In this document: positions 1-6,712 of the stretch, one piece after another
Numbering within the stretch: the first letter of the stretch is position 1
Layout of the letters: each line of letters begins with the position of its first letter
DNA from: Burkholderia sp.
Lineage (GTDB): Bacteria > Pseudomonadota > Gammaproteobacteria > Burkholderiales > Burkholderiaceae
DNA length: 12,785 nucleotides
NCBI GenBank assembly: GCA_028292565.1
Contig: JAQGMD010000245.1
Coordinates: 1-12,785 of the forward strand
Direction: 5' to 3'
Notes under the pieces: generated by a model
Databases searched by the model: none
What the model was told of the DNA's origin: nothing
Seen by the model: only the letters and a program-made list of their open reading frames with translations
Translations under genes and position numbers: made by a program

Positions 1-106
1 AATACAGCGTGAAAAAAGGGCTTGCGAGAATATAAGAAAAGAGCCGGAAGCGGGTATTTAAAGCAGGTCAGGCCACGTTTCGCGACGGCAGGAATGGCAC
101 TGGTTT
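1..106. other. Non-coding stretch left of the tandem repeats
   Basis: I see no supportable gene here. An open frame crosses this stretch on the plus strand, but its product is composed of repeat-derived and low-complexity residues and it runs antisense into recX. No convincing promoter or hairpin followed by a T run was found. The gene that lies next beyond recX is outside the window. Confidence 0.5.
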
Positions 107-212
107 ACTCCTCAGGTGCACGACTCCTCAGGTGCACGACTCCTCAGGCGAACGACTCCTCAGGTGCAACTCCTCAGGTGCAACTCCTCAGGCTCACTAC
201 TCCTCAGGCTCA
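107..212. repeat. Seven-copy tandem repeat, core ACTCCTCAGG, at the 3' end of recX
   Basis: Seven copies of a 14-nt core (ACTCCTCAGGTGCA and close variants) start at 107, 123, 139, 155, 169, 183 and 199, so the period is 16 or 14 nt. Two-base linkers (CG or CT) occur only between the 16-nt units. The invariant part is ACTCCTCAGG; the last four bases vary (TGCA, CGAA, CTCA). The rightmost copy lies inside recX and encodes its last residues and TAG stop (197-199); the other six lie downstream of recX. Because 14 and 16 are not multiples of three, the array does not keep a reading frame and is probably non-coding. On the recX strand every unit reads CCTGAGGAGT. There are no unique spacers, so it is not a CRISPR array. 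Confidence 0.9.
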
Positions 213-652
213 CCGGAACTGCGCATCGCAGCCTGTATTGCGCTCAGGGAGAAGCCCCGTTGCTGTAAAAATCGCATCTGCTTCGCTCGTTCCGCTGCAT
301 CGGCGGGAGGACTGCCGTATTTTTTGCGCCACACTTCGCGGGCACGCTCTACTTCTCCCTGGGACAAGCTCGCTTTAATGTCACTCAGCGCATCGGCATC
401 GATGCCATGACTTTGCAATTCAGACAGGATGCGGCTATTGCCAAAACGCGCGGCGCGGCGATGGACAAGGGATTCTGAAAATCGGGATAGTGACAGGAAT
501 TTGGCAGCTTCGAGCCAGTCGAGCAATGCTTCGACGTCATCGCCCTCTTGAGCATAGCGCGAGAGTTTGCGGTTCAGTTCCAGCCTGCTGTGCTCGCGTG
601 CCGATAAATACTTCAGGGCCCGCGCCTTTAGACTCATTTGCAACTTTGCCAT
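197..652 (-). CDS. recX: Regulatory protein RecX
   Basis: RecX binds RecA and its nucleoprotein filament in the cytoplasm and limits filament extension and RecA activity. The 151-residue product has the normal length for proteobacterial RecX. It shows the family's opening helices ([22 protein letters not shown], with the conserved RAL..L..REHSR pattern, roughly residues 9-30) and the second repeat ([15 protein letters not shown], about 57-71). It sits 82 nt downstream of recA on the same strand, the standard arrangement. The ATG at 652 is used; a second in-frame ATG five codons later is also possible, and neither has a strong Shine-Dalgarno sequence. Both candidate starts lie in the loop of a predicted 17-bp hairpin (616-674), which suggests translational restraint. 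The stop codon falls inside the first unit of a tandem repeat, so the exact C-terminus may vary between strains. Confidence 0.95.
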   Translation of the reverse strand: MAKLQMSLKARALKYLSAREHSRLELNRKLSRYAQEGDDVEALLDWLEAAKFLSLSRFSESLVHRRAARFGNSRILSELQSHGIDADALSDIKASLSQGEVERAREVWRKKYGSPPADAAERAKQMRFLQQRGFSLSAIQAAMRSSGEPEE

Positions 653-674
653 GGCGTTCTAAAAGCGCGGGCCC
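616..674 (-). promoter_or_regulatory. Hairpin enclosing the recX start codon
   Basis: GGGCCCGCGCCTTTAGA at 616-632 is the inverted partner of TCTAAAAGCGCGGGCCC at 658-674. They match at 16 of 17 positions in DNA; in the recX mRNA the odd position becomes a G-U pair, so all 17 positions can pair. The 25-nt loop (633-657) holds the recX ATG (650-652) and the alternative in-frame ATG (635-637). The stem arm inside recX encodes the conserved SLKARA segment; the other arm is intergenic. No U run follows the stem in the recX direction, so it does not look like an intrinsic terminator. A role in restricting recX translation is inferred, not shown. Confidence 0.7.
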
Positions 675-705
675 TTCTCACGTGAAGTAAACAGTACACC
701 ATACT

Positions 706-731
706 CGCGGGATAAAGAGCACCCCGCGGGG
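706..731 (-). other. Small GC-rich hairpin just after the recA stop
   Basis: Just downstream of the recA stop there is a perfect 10-bp palindrome, CCCCGCGGGG (722-731). Its left half can alternatively pair with CGCGGGA at 706-712 across a 9-nt loop; in recA mRNA this is seven pairs including one G-U. No T run follows, so it is at best a 3'-end stabiliser or a leaky attenuator between recA and recX. Confidence 0.35.
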
Positions 732-734
732 AGA

Positions 735-1832
735 TTACTCCGCTTCTTTGGCCGCCGCAGCTGCAGCCTTGGCTGCAGCTTTACCCGTTGCTGCAGTTTT
801 TTCTGCGCCGCCAGCCAGTGCAGGAACGCCGAGCGATGCACGCACCTTGTTCTCGATTTCGCGAGCAAGTTCCGGATGCTCTTTCAGGTAATTGCGAGCG
901 TTGTCCTTGCCCTGACCGATCCTCTCACCGTTGTAGCTATACCAGGCGCCGGACTTCTCGACGATTTTCGCGTCAGAGCCGAGATCAAGGATTTCACCTT
1001 CGCGGGACGTGCCTTCTCCGTAAAGGATATCGAAGTGCGCTTCCTTGAATGGCGGCGCAACCTTGTTCTTGACAACCTTCACCTTGGTTTCGTTACCGAT
1101 TACCTCGTCGCCGGCCTTGATCGAACCGGTGCGGCGGATATCCAGGCGCACAGAAGCATAGAACTTCAACGCATTACCGCCGGTAGTCGTTTCGGGGTTG
1201 CCGAACATGACGCCGATCTTCATACGAATCTGGTTAATGAAAACAACAAGCGTATTGGTGCGGTTGATGCTGCCGGTCAGTTTGCGCAGCGCTTGCGACA
1301 TGAGGCGCGCCTGCAAGCCGGGCAAAGAGTCGCCCATATCGCCTTCGATTTCAGCGCGCGGTGTCAATGCAGCGACCGAGTCAATGACGATCATGTCAAC
1401 GCTGCCCGAACGCACCAATGCGTCAGTGATTTCAAGGGCTTGCTCACCGGTGTCCGGCTGGGAAATCAGCAGGTCGGACAGATTGACGCCCAGCTTCTGC
1501 GCGTAAGTTGTGTCCAGCGCGTGCTCGGCATCGATGGAGGCGCAGGTGCCGCCCAGTTTTTGCATTTCGGCGATGGCTTGCAGCGTCAGCGTGGTCTTAC
1601 CGGACGACTCAGGTCCGTAAATCTCGACCACACGTCCACGCGGCAGTCCGCCTACGCCTAACGCGATATCCAGCCCGAGCGAGCCGGTCGACACAACCTG
1701 TATCTCTTCCGCAACGGCACCATCGGCCATGCGCATGACAGAACCTTTACCGAACTGCTTTTCGATCTGCGCCAACGCAGCAGCGAGCGCTTTGCTCTTA
1801 TCCGGGTTGGGTGCGGATTTTTTATCGTCCAT
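735..1832 (-). CDS. recA: Recombinase RecA
   Basis: RecA polymerises on single-stranded DNA, catalyses ATP-dependent strand exchange and stimulates LexA self-cleavage in the SOS response. The 365-residue product has the Walker A motif GPESSGKT (73-80), Walker B MIVIDS (147-152), the L1/L2 DNA-binding region including the [20 protein letters not shown] segment (198-217), and the C-terminal domain ([15 protein letters not shown], 317-331). The ATG at 1832 was chosen because GGAAAGA stands at Shine-Dalgarno distance before it and the protein then opens MDDKKS as expected for the family; the frame stays open to 1871, but that extension is not RecA-like. The last 25 or so residues form an Ala/Lys-rich tail instead of the strongly acidic tail known from E. 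coli. An SOS box and promoter lie about 90-115 nt upstream. Confidence 0.98.
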   Translation of the reverse strand: MDDKKSAPNPDKSKALAAALAQIEKQFGKGSVMRMADGAVAEEIQVVSTGSLGLDIALGVGGLPRGRVVEIYGPESSGKTTLTLQAIAEMQKLGGTCASIDAEHALDTTYAQKLGVNLSDLLISQPDTGEQALEITDALVRSGSVDMIVIDSVAALTPRAEIEGDMGDSLPGLQARLMSQALRKLTGSINRTNTLVVFINQIRMKIGVMFGNPETTTGGNALKFYASVRLDIRRTGSIKAGDEVIGNETKVKVVKNKVAPPFKEAHFDILYGEGTSREGEILDLGSDAKIVEKSGAWYSYNGERIGQGKDNARNYLKEHPELAREIENKVRASLGVPALAGGAEKTAATGKAAAKAAAAAAKEAE

Positions 1833-1919
1833 GAGTATTCTTTCCACGGTTGGGTATGAATGAACCTTCAACAGCTGGCCTAAAACGCTTTAAACAGGGC
1901 TTTTGGCGTCACAACCAGT

Positions 1920-1948
1920 ACTGTATAAAAAAACAGTGATCTATGCAA
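1920..1948 (-). promoter_or_regulatory. Predicted sigma70 promoter of recA
   Basis: Read on the minus strand, TTGCAT (1948-1943) and TACAGT (1925-1920) are separated by exactly 17 nt and resemble -35 and -10 hexamers. The SOS box sits across the spacer and the -10, as in the E. coli recA promoter. This would give a recA leader of roughly 80 nt. Confidence 0.7.
1921..1936. promoter_or_regulatory. LexA (SOS) box of recA
   Basis: CTGTATAAAAAAACAG is an exact CTGT-N8-ACAG operator. With its flanks (TA before, TG after) it is close to the E. coli LexA consensus. It overlaps the -10 element and part of the spacer of the recA promoter on the minus strand, so bound LexA would block RNA polymerase directly. 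It lies 88 nt upstream of the recA start codon and about 140 nt upstream of the divergent response-regulator gene, so an effect on that gene is less likely. Confidence 0.92.
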
Positions 1949-2018
1949 GCGCTGTTTTTAAATAATGCGGAAGTTTACTAAACCCGTTGCGGGTGCATAC
2001 TGATAGTCCGTCGCTCCC

Positions 2019-2047
2019 TTGCTGCACTAAACGAAACGCAATAGACT
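2019..2047 (+). promoter_or_regulatory. Possible promoter of the two-component/symporter operon
   Basis: TTGCTG (2019-2024) and TAGACT (2042-2047) are 17 nt apart and precede the response-regulator ATG at 2076 by about 30 nt. Both hexamers are imperfect, and similar matches arise by chance, so this is only a candidate. The rest of the 243-nt recA/regulator spacer shows no other gene or strong hairpin. Confidence 0.3.
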
Positions 2048-2075
2048 AACTTCCTCTAATTGCCGACAGCCAACT

Positions 2076-2789
2076 ATGCGTATTCTGCTTGCCGAGGACG
2101 ATAGTGTACTAGCCGACGGGCTCACCCGCTCATTGCGGCAGTCCGGATATGCAACCGATTGCGTCAAGACCGGCCCGGAAGCGGATTCGGTCCTGTCGAC
2201 CCAGGACTTTGACCTGCTGATCCTCGACCTGGGATTGCCAAAAATGTCAGGGCTGGAAGTGTTGCGGCGCCTGCGGGCACGCAATTCGCGGCTTCCCGTG
2301 CTGATTCTCACAGCGGGCGATTCGCTTGAGCAGCGGGTAAAAGGGCTCGATCTGGGGGCCGACGATTTCATGGCGAAACCGTTTGCCCTGTCAGAACTGG
2401 AAGCGCGCGTCCGGGCGCTTACCCGGCGCGGCGCCGGCGGTGGTCCGACCGTCATCCGGCACGGGCCGCTGTCCTATGACCAGGTGGGCCGCATTGCCTA
2501 CATGAACGAGCAGATGCTGGACCTGTCGGCGCGTGAACTGGGTTTGCTCGAAGTCCTGCTGCAGCGTACCGGACGACTGGTCTCCAAGGAGCAACTGGTC
2601 GATCACTTGTGCGAGTGGGGAGAGGAAGTGAGCAACAACGCCATCGAAGTCTACGTCCATCGCCTGCGCAAGAAAATCGAAGTCGGCGGTGTGCGCATCG
2701 CCACGGTTCGGGGCCTGGGCTATTGCCTGGAAAAGTTTTCCGATGCGAACGTCCAGAACCCACCCAACCCGTCAGGCACACCCGGTTGA
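2076..2789 (+). CDS. OmpR/PhoB-family response regulator (QseB/TctD-like)
   Basis: This is the DNA-binding half of a two-component system; it is phosphorylated by the kinase encoded next and should bind promoter DNA. The 237-residue protein has a receiver domain (about 1-117) with the acidic pair D8/D9, phospho-acceptor D51 in LILDLGLP, T79 and K101 in the AKPF motif. A winged-helix output domain follows (about 128-222), with the LSARELGLLEVLL and NNAIEVYVHRLRKKI signatures and the closing RGLGYCLE. The MRILLAEDDS start is canonical although no clear Shine-Dalgarno precedes it. The C-terminal 15 residues are a Pro/Asn-rich tail beyond the domain. The gene opens an operon with its kinase (8 nt downstream), a DUF4212 protein and a symporter, so its likely target is the transporter's own expression. 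Confidence 0.93.
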   Translation: MRILLAEDDSVLADGLTRSLRQSGYATDCVKTGPEADSVLSTQDFDLLILDLGLPKMSGLEVLRRLRARNSRLPVLILTAGDSLEQRVKGLDLGADDFMAKPFALSELEARVRALTRRGAGGGPTVIRHGPLSYDQVGRIAYMNEQMLDLSARELGLLEVLLQRTGRLVSKEQLVDHLCEWGEEVSNNAIEVYVHRLRKKIEVGGVRIATVRGLGYCLEKFSDANVQNPPNPSGTPG

Positions 2790-2797
2790 TCCGAGAC

Positions 2798-4351
2798 ATG
2801 AGCGCCGCCCACGATCCGGATGCGCCCGCTTCCCGTGCATCCGATTCGGCAACTGCCGCGCCGGTTGCGTCGCTCGAGACCCAACCTGCAGAGCCCACCC
2901 AGCGCTCTCTTTTTGGTGAAATCCTTGACTGGATGCTGGTGCCGCTTTTGCTGCTGTGGCCGATGAGCATAGCGATCACCTACCTCGTTGCAAAATCGAT
3001 CGCAAACCATCCGTTCGACCGGGCCCTCGACGACCGCGTCACGGTGTTGGCGCAACAGGTAAAGGAAGTCAGCGGCACAGTGGTCGCGAACCTGCCCGGT
3101 CCATCGCGGGATATCCTGCGTGCCGACGATGTCGACAAAGTCTACTTCCAGATAGTGGGCCCCAATGGTGAACTCCTCGACGGCGACCGCGACATGCCGC
3201 TCCCTCCGGCGGATGAAGAAAGGTCGCCATGGGGCTCGGCGCAGTTCCGTAATGACACCATGCGTGGGAACGAGGTGCGCATCGCATATGTGCATGTTGA
3301 TTTGCGGCGCGTGCGGGTGGGCCGGGACGCAGCGAAGGAACCGGCGATGGTACTGGTGCAGGTAGGCGAAACGCTGGATAAACGCATGCAGCTTGCCAAT
3401 GAAATCATCAAGGGCGTGATTCTGCCGCAGTTCATTATTTTGCCAATCGCACTGGCGCTGGTGTGGTTTGCCCTCTCACGCGGACTGTCGCCGTTGACCG
3501 AACTTCAACAGCGCATACGCGCCAGGCGGCCGGATGACCTGAGTCCGATCGAGTCGGGCCAGGTGCCGGAAGAAATTTCGCCACTGGTGCGATCGCTGAA
3601 TGACATGCTGGAACGCCTGTCGCAGACGATACACATGCAAAAACGGTTCATCGCAGACGCTGCGCACCAGATGAAAACGCCATTGGCGGGCATGCGCATG
3701 CAATCCGAGCTCGCGCTACGCGAAACGGACCAGGATGAAATTCATCGGTCACTCGAGCAGTTGTCCAAGAGCTCGCAGTCGGCAACGCGCCTGGTCAACC
3801 AGCTGCTGGCTCTCGCGCGGGCCGAAAACCAGGCGCCGGACACTAACGCCCTGGCTCCGCTCGAGCTATGCGAACTGGCGCGCAACGTGGTGCAGGATTG
3901 GGTGCAGGCGTCGTTTGCGTATCGGATCGATCTCGGCTTTGAGCAGCCGGGTTATCCCGTCATGGTGCTTGGCAATCCGGTGATGCTGCGCGAAATGCTG
4001 AGCAACCTGATCGATAACGCATTGCGTTACACGCCTTCTCCCGGCAGCGTCACACTCAGGGTTCGTACAGCGGATGAAAAATTCGCGATCCTGGAAGTGG
4101 AAGACACCGGCCCCGGTATTCCGGCATCCGAGCGCACTCACGTTTTCGAACGTTTTTACCGCATCCTCGGGAGCAACGTCGAGGGCAGCGGATTAGGATT
4201 GTCGATCGTGCGCGAGATCGCTCAACAGCACGGTGCGGATGTCGACATTTTCAACAATCCGCGCAGCCACGATCCGAAATTTCCGGGCAGCCTGTTCCGC
4301 GTGACGCTGCGCATGGAACAGCGCTCCGCCAACATGGACGACATCAGCTGA
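2798..4351 (+). CDS. Membrane sensor histidine kinase (TctE/QseC-like)
   Basis: This inner-membrane kinase autophosphorylates on His and passes the phosphate to the adjacent regulator. The 517-residue product has a hydrophilic, Ala/Pro-rich 43-residue N-terminus, TM1 (about 44-66), a periplasmic sensor segment (about 67-207) resembling the 2CSK_N type, TM2 (about 208-228), and a HAMP-like linker. A HisKA domain follows with phospho-acceptor H290 in ADAAHQMKTPLAG. The HATPase domain has the N box (NLIDNALRYTP, 403-413), G1 (DTGPGIP, 436-442) and G2 (GSGLGLSIV, 463-471). The ATG at 2798 is the first usable start after the regulator stop; the frame is open further upstream only as an overlap with the regulator. 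The stimulus is unknown. Context points to the symporter's substrate or a linked metabolic state (inference). Confidence 0.92.
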   Translation: MSAAHDPDAPASRASDSATAAPVASLETQPAEPTQRSLFGEILDWMLVPLLLLWPMSIAITYLVAKSIANHPFDRALDDRVTVLAQQVKEVSGTVVANLPGPSRDILRADDVDKVYFQIVGPNGELLDGDRDMPLPPADEERSPWGSAQFRNDTMRGNEVRIAYVHVDLRRVRVGRDAAKEPAMVLVQVGETLDKRMQLANEIIKGVILPQFIILPIALALVWFALSRGLSPLTELQQRIRARRPDDLSPIESGQVPEEISPLVRSLNDMLERLSQTIHMQKRFIADAAHQMKTPLAGMRMQSELALRETDQDEIHRSLEQLSKSSQSATRLVNQLLALARAENQAPDTNALAPLELCELARNVVQDWVQASFAYRIDLGFEQPGYPVMVLGNPVMLREMLSNLIDNALRYTPSPGSVTLRVRTADEKFAILEVEDTGPGIPASERTHVFERFYRILGSNVEGSGLGLSIVREIAQQHGADVDIFNNPRSHDPKFPGSLFRVTLRMEQRSANMDDIS

Positions 4352-4352
4352 C

Positions 4353-4637
4353 ATGAAGCCCGAATCTCCAGACATCGGATCGCAAAGACTCGCGGCATAT
4401 TGGCGCAGCGCGAGGCGCCTGACCATGATTTTGCTAGGCATATGGTTCCTGGTGACGTTCAGCGTGATTTTTTTCGCGCGTTCGTTATCCGAGTTCCAGC
4501 TGTTCGGCTGGACCTTCTCCTATTACATGGCAGCGCAGGGCACCCTCTTCGTCTACCTGGCCATCGTGGGGTTCCATGCGTGGGCCATGGCCAGGCTCGA
4601 CCAGCGGTTCACGGGTAAGGACGGCCATGACGACTAA
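4353..4637 (+). CDS. DUF4212 small membrane subunit of a sodium:solute symporter
   Basis: This 94-residue protein belongs to the small-subunit family (TIGR03647/DUF4212) that is nearly always encoded directly before a VC_2705-type symporter and is thought to act with it. It has a cationic N-terminus (YWRSARRLT), two membrane segments (about 24-44 and 52-77) and a charged C-terminal end (RLDQRFTGKDGHDD). The ATG is one base after the kinase stop, and the last 11 nt overlap the symporter start at 4627, which suggests translational coupling. The arrangement resembles the actP/yjcH pair of E. coli in logic, with a different family of small partner. Confidence 0.88.
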   Translation: MKPESPDIGSQRLAAYWRSARRLTMILLGIWFLVTFSVIFFARSLSEFQLFGWTFSYYMAAQGTLFVYLAIVGFHAWAMARLDQRFTGKDGHDD

Positions 4638-6663
4638 AGCCTTTTTCTGGCAGCTCGTACGCAATTATTCCTTGTACACGATGGGGTTCATCCTCTTTTT
4701 ACTGGGGCTTGCGATCCTTGAAAAAGAAGGCTTTCCCCGCGCCTGGATCGGCTATCTGTTTATCTTCTCCACCATCCTGCTGTACGCGGGGATAGGGGTT
4801 ATCAGCCGCACCTCGGATGTGTCGGAATACTACGTCGCCGGACGACGCGTGCCGGCACTGTTCAACGGCATGGCGGTCGCCGCGGATTGGATCTCGGCGG
4901 CAAGCTTCATCAGCATGGCCGGAGGACTCTACCTGTACGGCTTTGACGGACTTGCTTACATCATGGGCTGGACCGGCGGCTACTGCCTGATCGCCCTGTT
5001 GGTTGCGCCCCACCTGCGCAAGTTCGGGCAATACACGATTCCGGATTTCCTCGCCGCGCGTTACATCGGCCGCTACAGCGGCAACGTGGTGCGCATCGCT
5101 GCGGCGGTGGCGACCATCATCGTGTCGTTTACCTATGTGGTCGCGCAGATCTACGGTGTCGGGCTGATCACCTCGCGCTTCACCGGCATCGATTTTTCGG
5201 TCGGCATTTTCCTCGGCCTGGCAAGCATCCTGGTGTGCTCATTCCTCGGTGGCATGCGCGCGATCACATGGACCCAGATTGCCCAGTACATCATCATGAT
5301 CATCGCCTACATGACCCCGGTGATATGGCTGTCCATAAAGCACACCGACATTCCGGTTCCCCAGGTCGCGTACGGTTCGGCGCTATCCAAACTGGGCGAA
5401 CGGGAAAAGGAGTTGGCCGACGATCCGAAGGAAAAAGAAATCCGCGCGGTGTTCAGGCTGCGCGCCGACGAATACGAAGCGCGAATGAAGGCATTGCCCA
5501 AGTCGTGGGAAGAAGGCCGCATCGACGCGCAGCGAATTGTCGACGATCTCAAGAGTGACGGCGCCTCGCTGATCGAGATCAGGGCGGCGACCCAGACACT
5601 TGCGGCTTACCCCAAAACCCCCGAAGAGGCCAGGCGCAGATGGGTTGAGGCGAGGGACGCCAATCTCGCCCACGCAGCGCCGGTGACACCGCATGCCAAA
5701 CCTTTCCCAGGCAAGGATGAAGCCGCATCCGACGTCAAGCGCAACAATTTCCTGGCGCTCGCGTTTTGCCTCATGATGGGGACCGCCGCTTTGCCGCACA
5801 TCCTGACGCGGTTCTACACCACGCCGTCGGTGCAGGAAGCGCGCGCCTCGGTTTTCTGGGCCCTGTTTTGCATCATGCTGATCTATACCGCGGTGCCGGC
5901 GCTGGCGGTGCTGGTGAAATACGACATCTACACGTCGCTGGTGGGCACCGATTTCTCGCGGATCCCTGCGTGGGTGTCGTATTGGGCGAATATCGACAAA
6001 GCCAACCCGCTCGTCAACATTACGGATATCAACCGGGACGGCATTGTCCAGCTGGCGGAAATCTTCCTCGATGGCGACATGGTCGTGCTGGCCACACCGG
6101 AAATCGCCGGACTGCCCTACGTCGTATCCGGCTTGATCGCCGCCGGCGGACTGGCGGCCGCGTTATCAACGGCGGACGGACTGCTGCTGGCAATATCGAA
6201 TGCGCTTTCCCACGACACCTATTACAAGGTGATCGATCCGCACGCATCGAGCCAGAAGCGCGTGACGATTTCGAAATTGCTGCTGCTGGTCGTGGCGATG
6301 GTCGCCGCCTATGCCGCCTCTCTCAAACCCGGAAACATCCTGTCAATGGTCGGCACCGCGTTCTCGCTCGCCGCTTCGATCCTGTTTCCCGCATTGATAC
6401 TGGGTGTGTTCTGGAAGCGCGCCAATCAGCAAGGCGCCCTGGCGGGCATGGTCGCCGGCCTGGTCGTATGCTTGTATTACATGATCCATACGCATCCTGC
6501 GCTGGGTGGTTCGCCCAGCGCACAATGGTTCAGCATCTCCTCGATTTCGGCCGGTGTATTCGGTGTGCCCGCCGGTCTGCTGGCCATCGTGGTGGTCAGC
6601 CTGCTGACGCCTCCTCCGGACGAGCGCACGTACGCATTCGTGGATCATATCCGCTCGCCATAG
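4627..6663 (+). CDS. VC_2705-type sodium:solute symporter (SSS family), large subunit
   Basis: This polytopic inner-membrane protein should couple sodium entry to uptake of a small solute, probably a carboxylate such as acetate or a related acid; the substrate is not determined by the sequence. The 678-residue product has about 13 membrane segments with SSS-family signatures: SEYYVAGRRVP (66-76), DWISAASFISMAGG (87-100), TIPDFLAARY (137-146) and the Na2-site-like ALSTADGLLLAISNALSHD (511-529). The ATG at 4627 has AAGGA at good distance and gives MTTKAFFWQLVRNY; upstream sequence in this frame overlaps DUF4212 and is not part of the gene. Two features stand out. Residues about 240-371 form a long charged segment between two membrane helices, and residues 467-478 (DINRDGIVQLAE) fit an EF-hand loop exactly. 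The gene ends two bases before a strong terminator. Confidence 0.93.
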   Translation: MTTKAFFWQLVRNYSLYTMGFILFLLGLAILEKEGFPRAWIGYLFIFSTILLYAGIGVISRTSDVSEYYVAGRRVPALFNGMAVAADWISAASFISMAGGLYLYGFDGLAYIMGWTGGYCLIALLVAPHLRKFGQYTIPDFLAARYIGRYSGNVVRIAAAVATIIVSFTYVVAQIYGVGLITSRFTGIDFSVGIFLGLASILVCSFLGGMRAITWTQIAQYIIMIIAYMTPVIWLSIKHTDIPVPQVAYGSALSKLGEREKELADDPKEKEIRAVFRLRADEYEARMKALPKSWEEGRIDAQRIVDDLKSDGASLIEIRAATQTLAAYPKTPEEARRRWVEARDANLAHAAPVTPHAKPFPGKDEAASDVKRNNFLALAFCLMMGTAALPHILTRFYTTPSVQEARASVFWALFCIMLIYTAVPALAVLVKYDIYTSLVGTDFSRIPAWVSYWANIDKANPLVNITDINRDGIVQLAEIFLDGDMVVLATPEIAGLPYVVSGLIAAGGLAAALSTADGLLLAISNALSHDTYYKVIDPHASSQKRVTISKLLLLVVAMVAAYAASLKPGNILSMVGTAFSLAASILFPALILGVFWKRANQQGALAGMVAGLVVCLYYMIHTHPALGGSPSAQWFSISSISAGVFGVPAGLLAIVVVSLLTPPPDERTYAFVDHIRSP

Positions 6664-6664
6664 C

Positions 6665-6696
6665 AAAACGGCCGCAGGATCCCTGCGGCCGTTTTT
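6665..6696. terminator. Bidirectional intrinsic terminator between the symporter gene and purM
   Basis: AAAACGGCCGCAGG (6665-6678) and CCTGCGGCCGTTTT (6682-6695) form a perfect 14-bp inverted repeat around a 3-nt loop. A run of five T follows on the plus strand and four T on the minus strand, so it can end both the symporter operon and purM. It begins one base after the symporter stop and lies 17 nt beyond the purM stop. Confidence 0.92.
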
Positions 6697-6712
6697 CCGA
6701 AACAGCGGAAAA

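Noticed and set aside
107..212. CRISPR-like array
   Set aside because: Units are 14-16 nt, directly abutting or separated by two bases, with no unique spacers and no cas genes.
22..378. Plus-strand open frame of 118 codons across the repeats
   Set aside because: It translates repeat units and antisense recX, has no family-like sequence and no ribosome site.
616..674. Intrinsic terminator between recA and recX
   Set aside because: The stem is strong, but the loop is 25 nt and contains the recX start, and no U tract follows the stem in the recX direction.
876..1661. Long open frame antisense to recA
   Set aside because: A mirror of the high-GC recA coding sequence; no independent start signal or recognisable domain.
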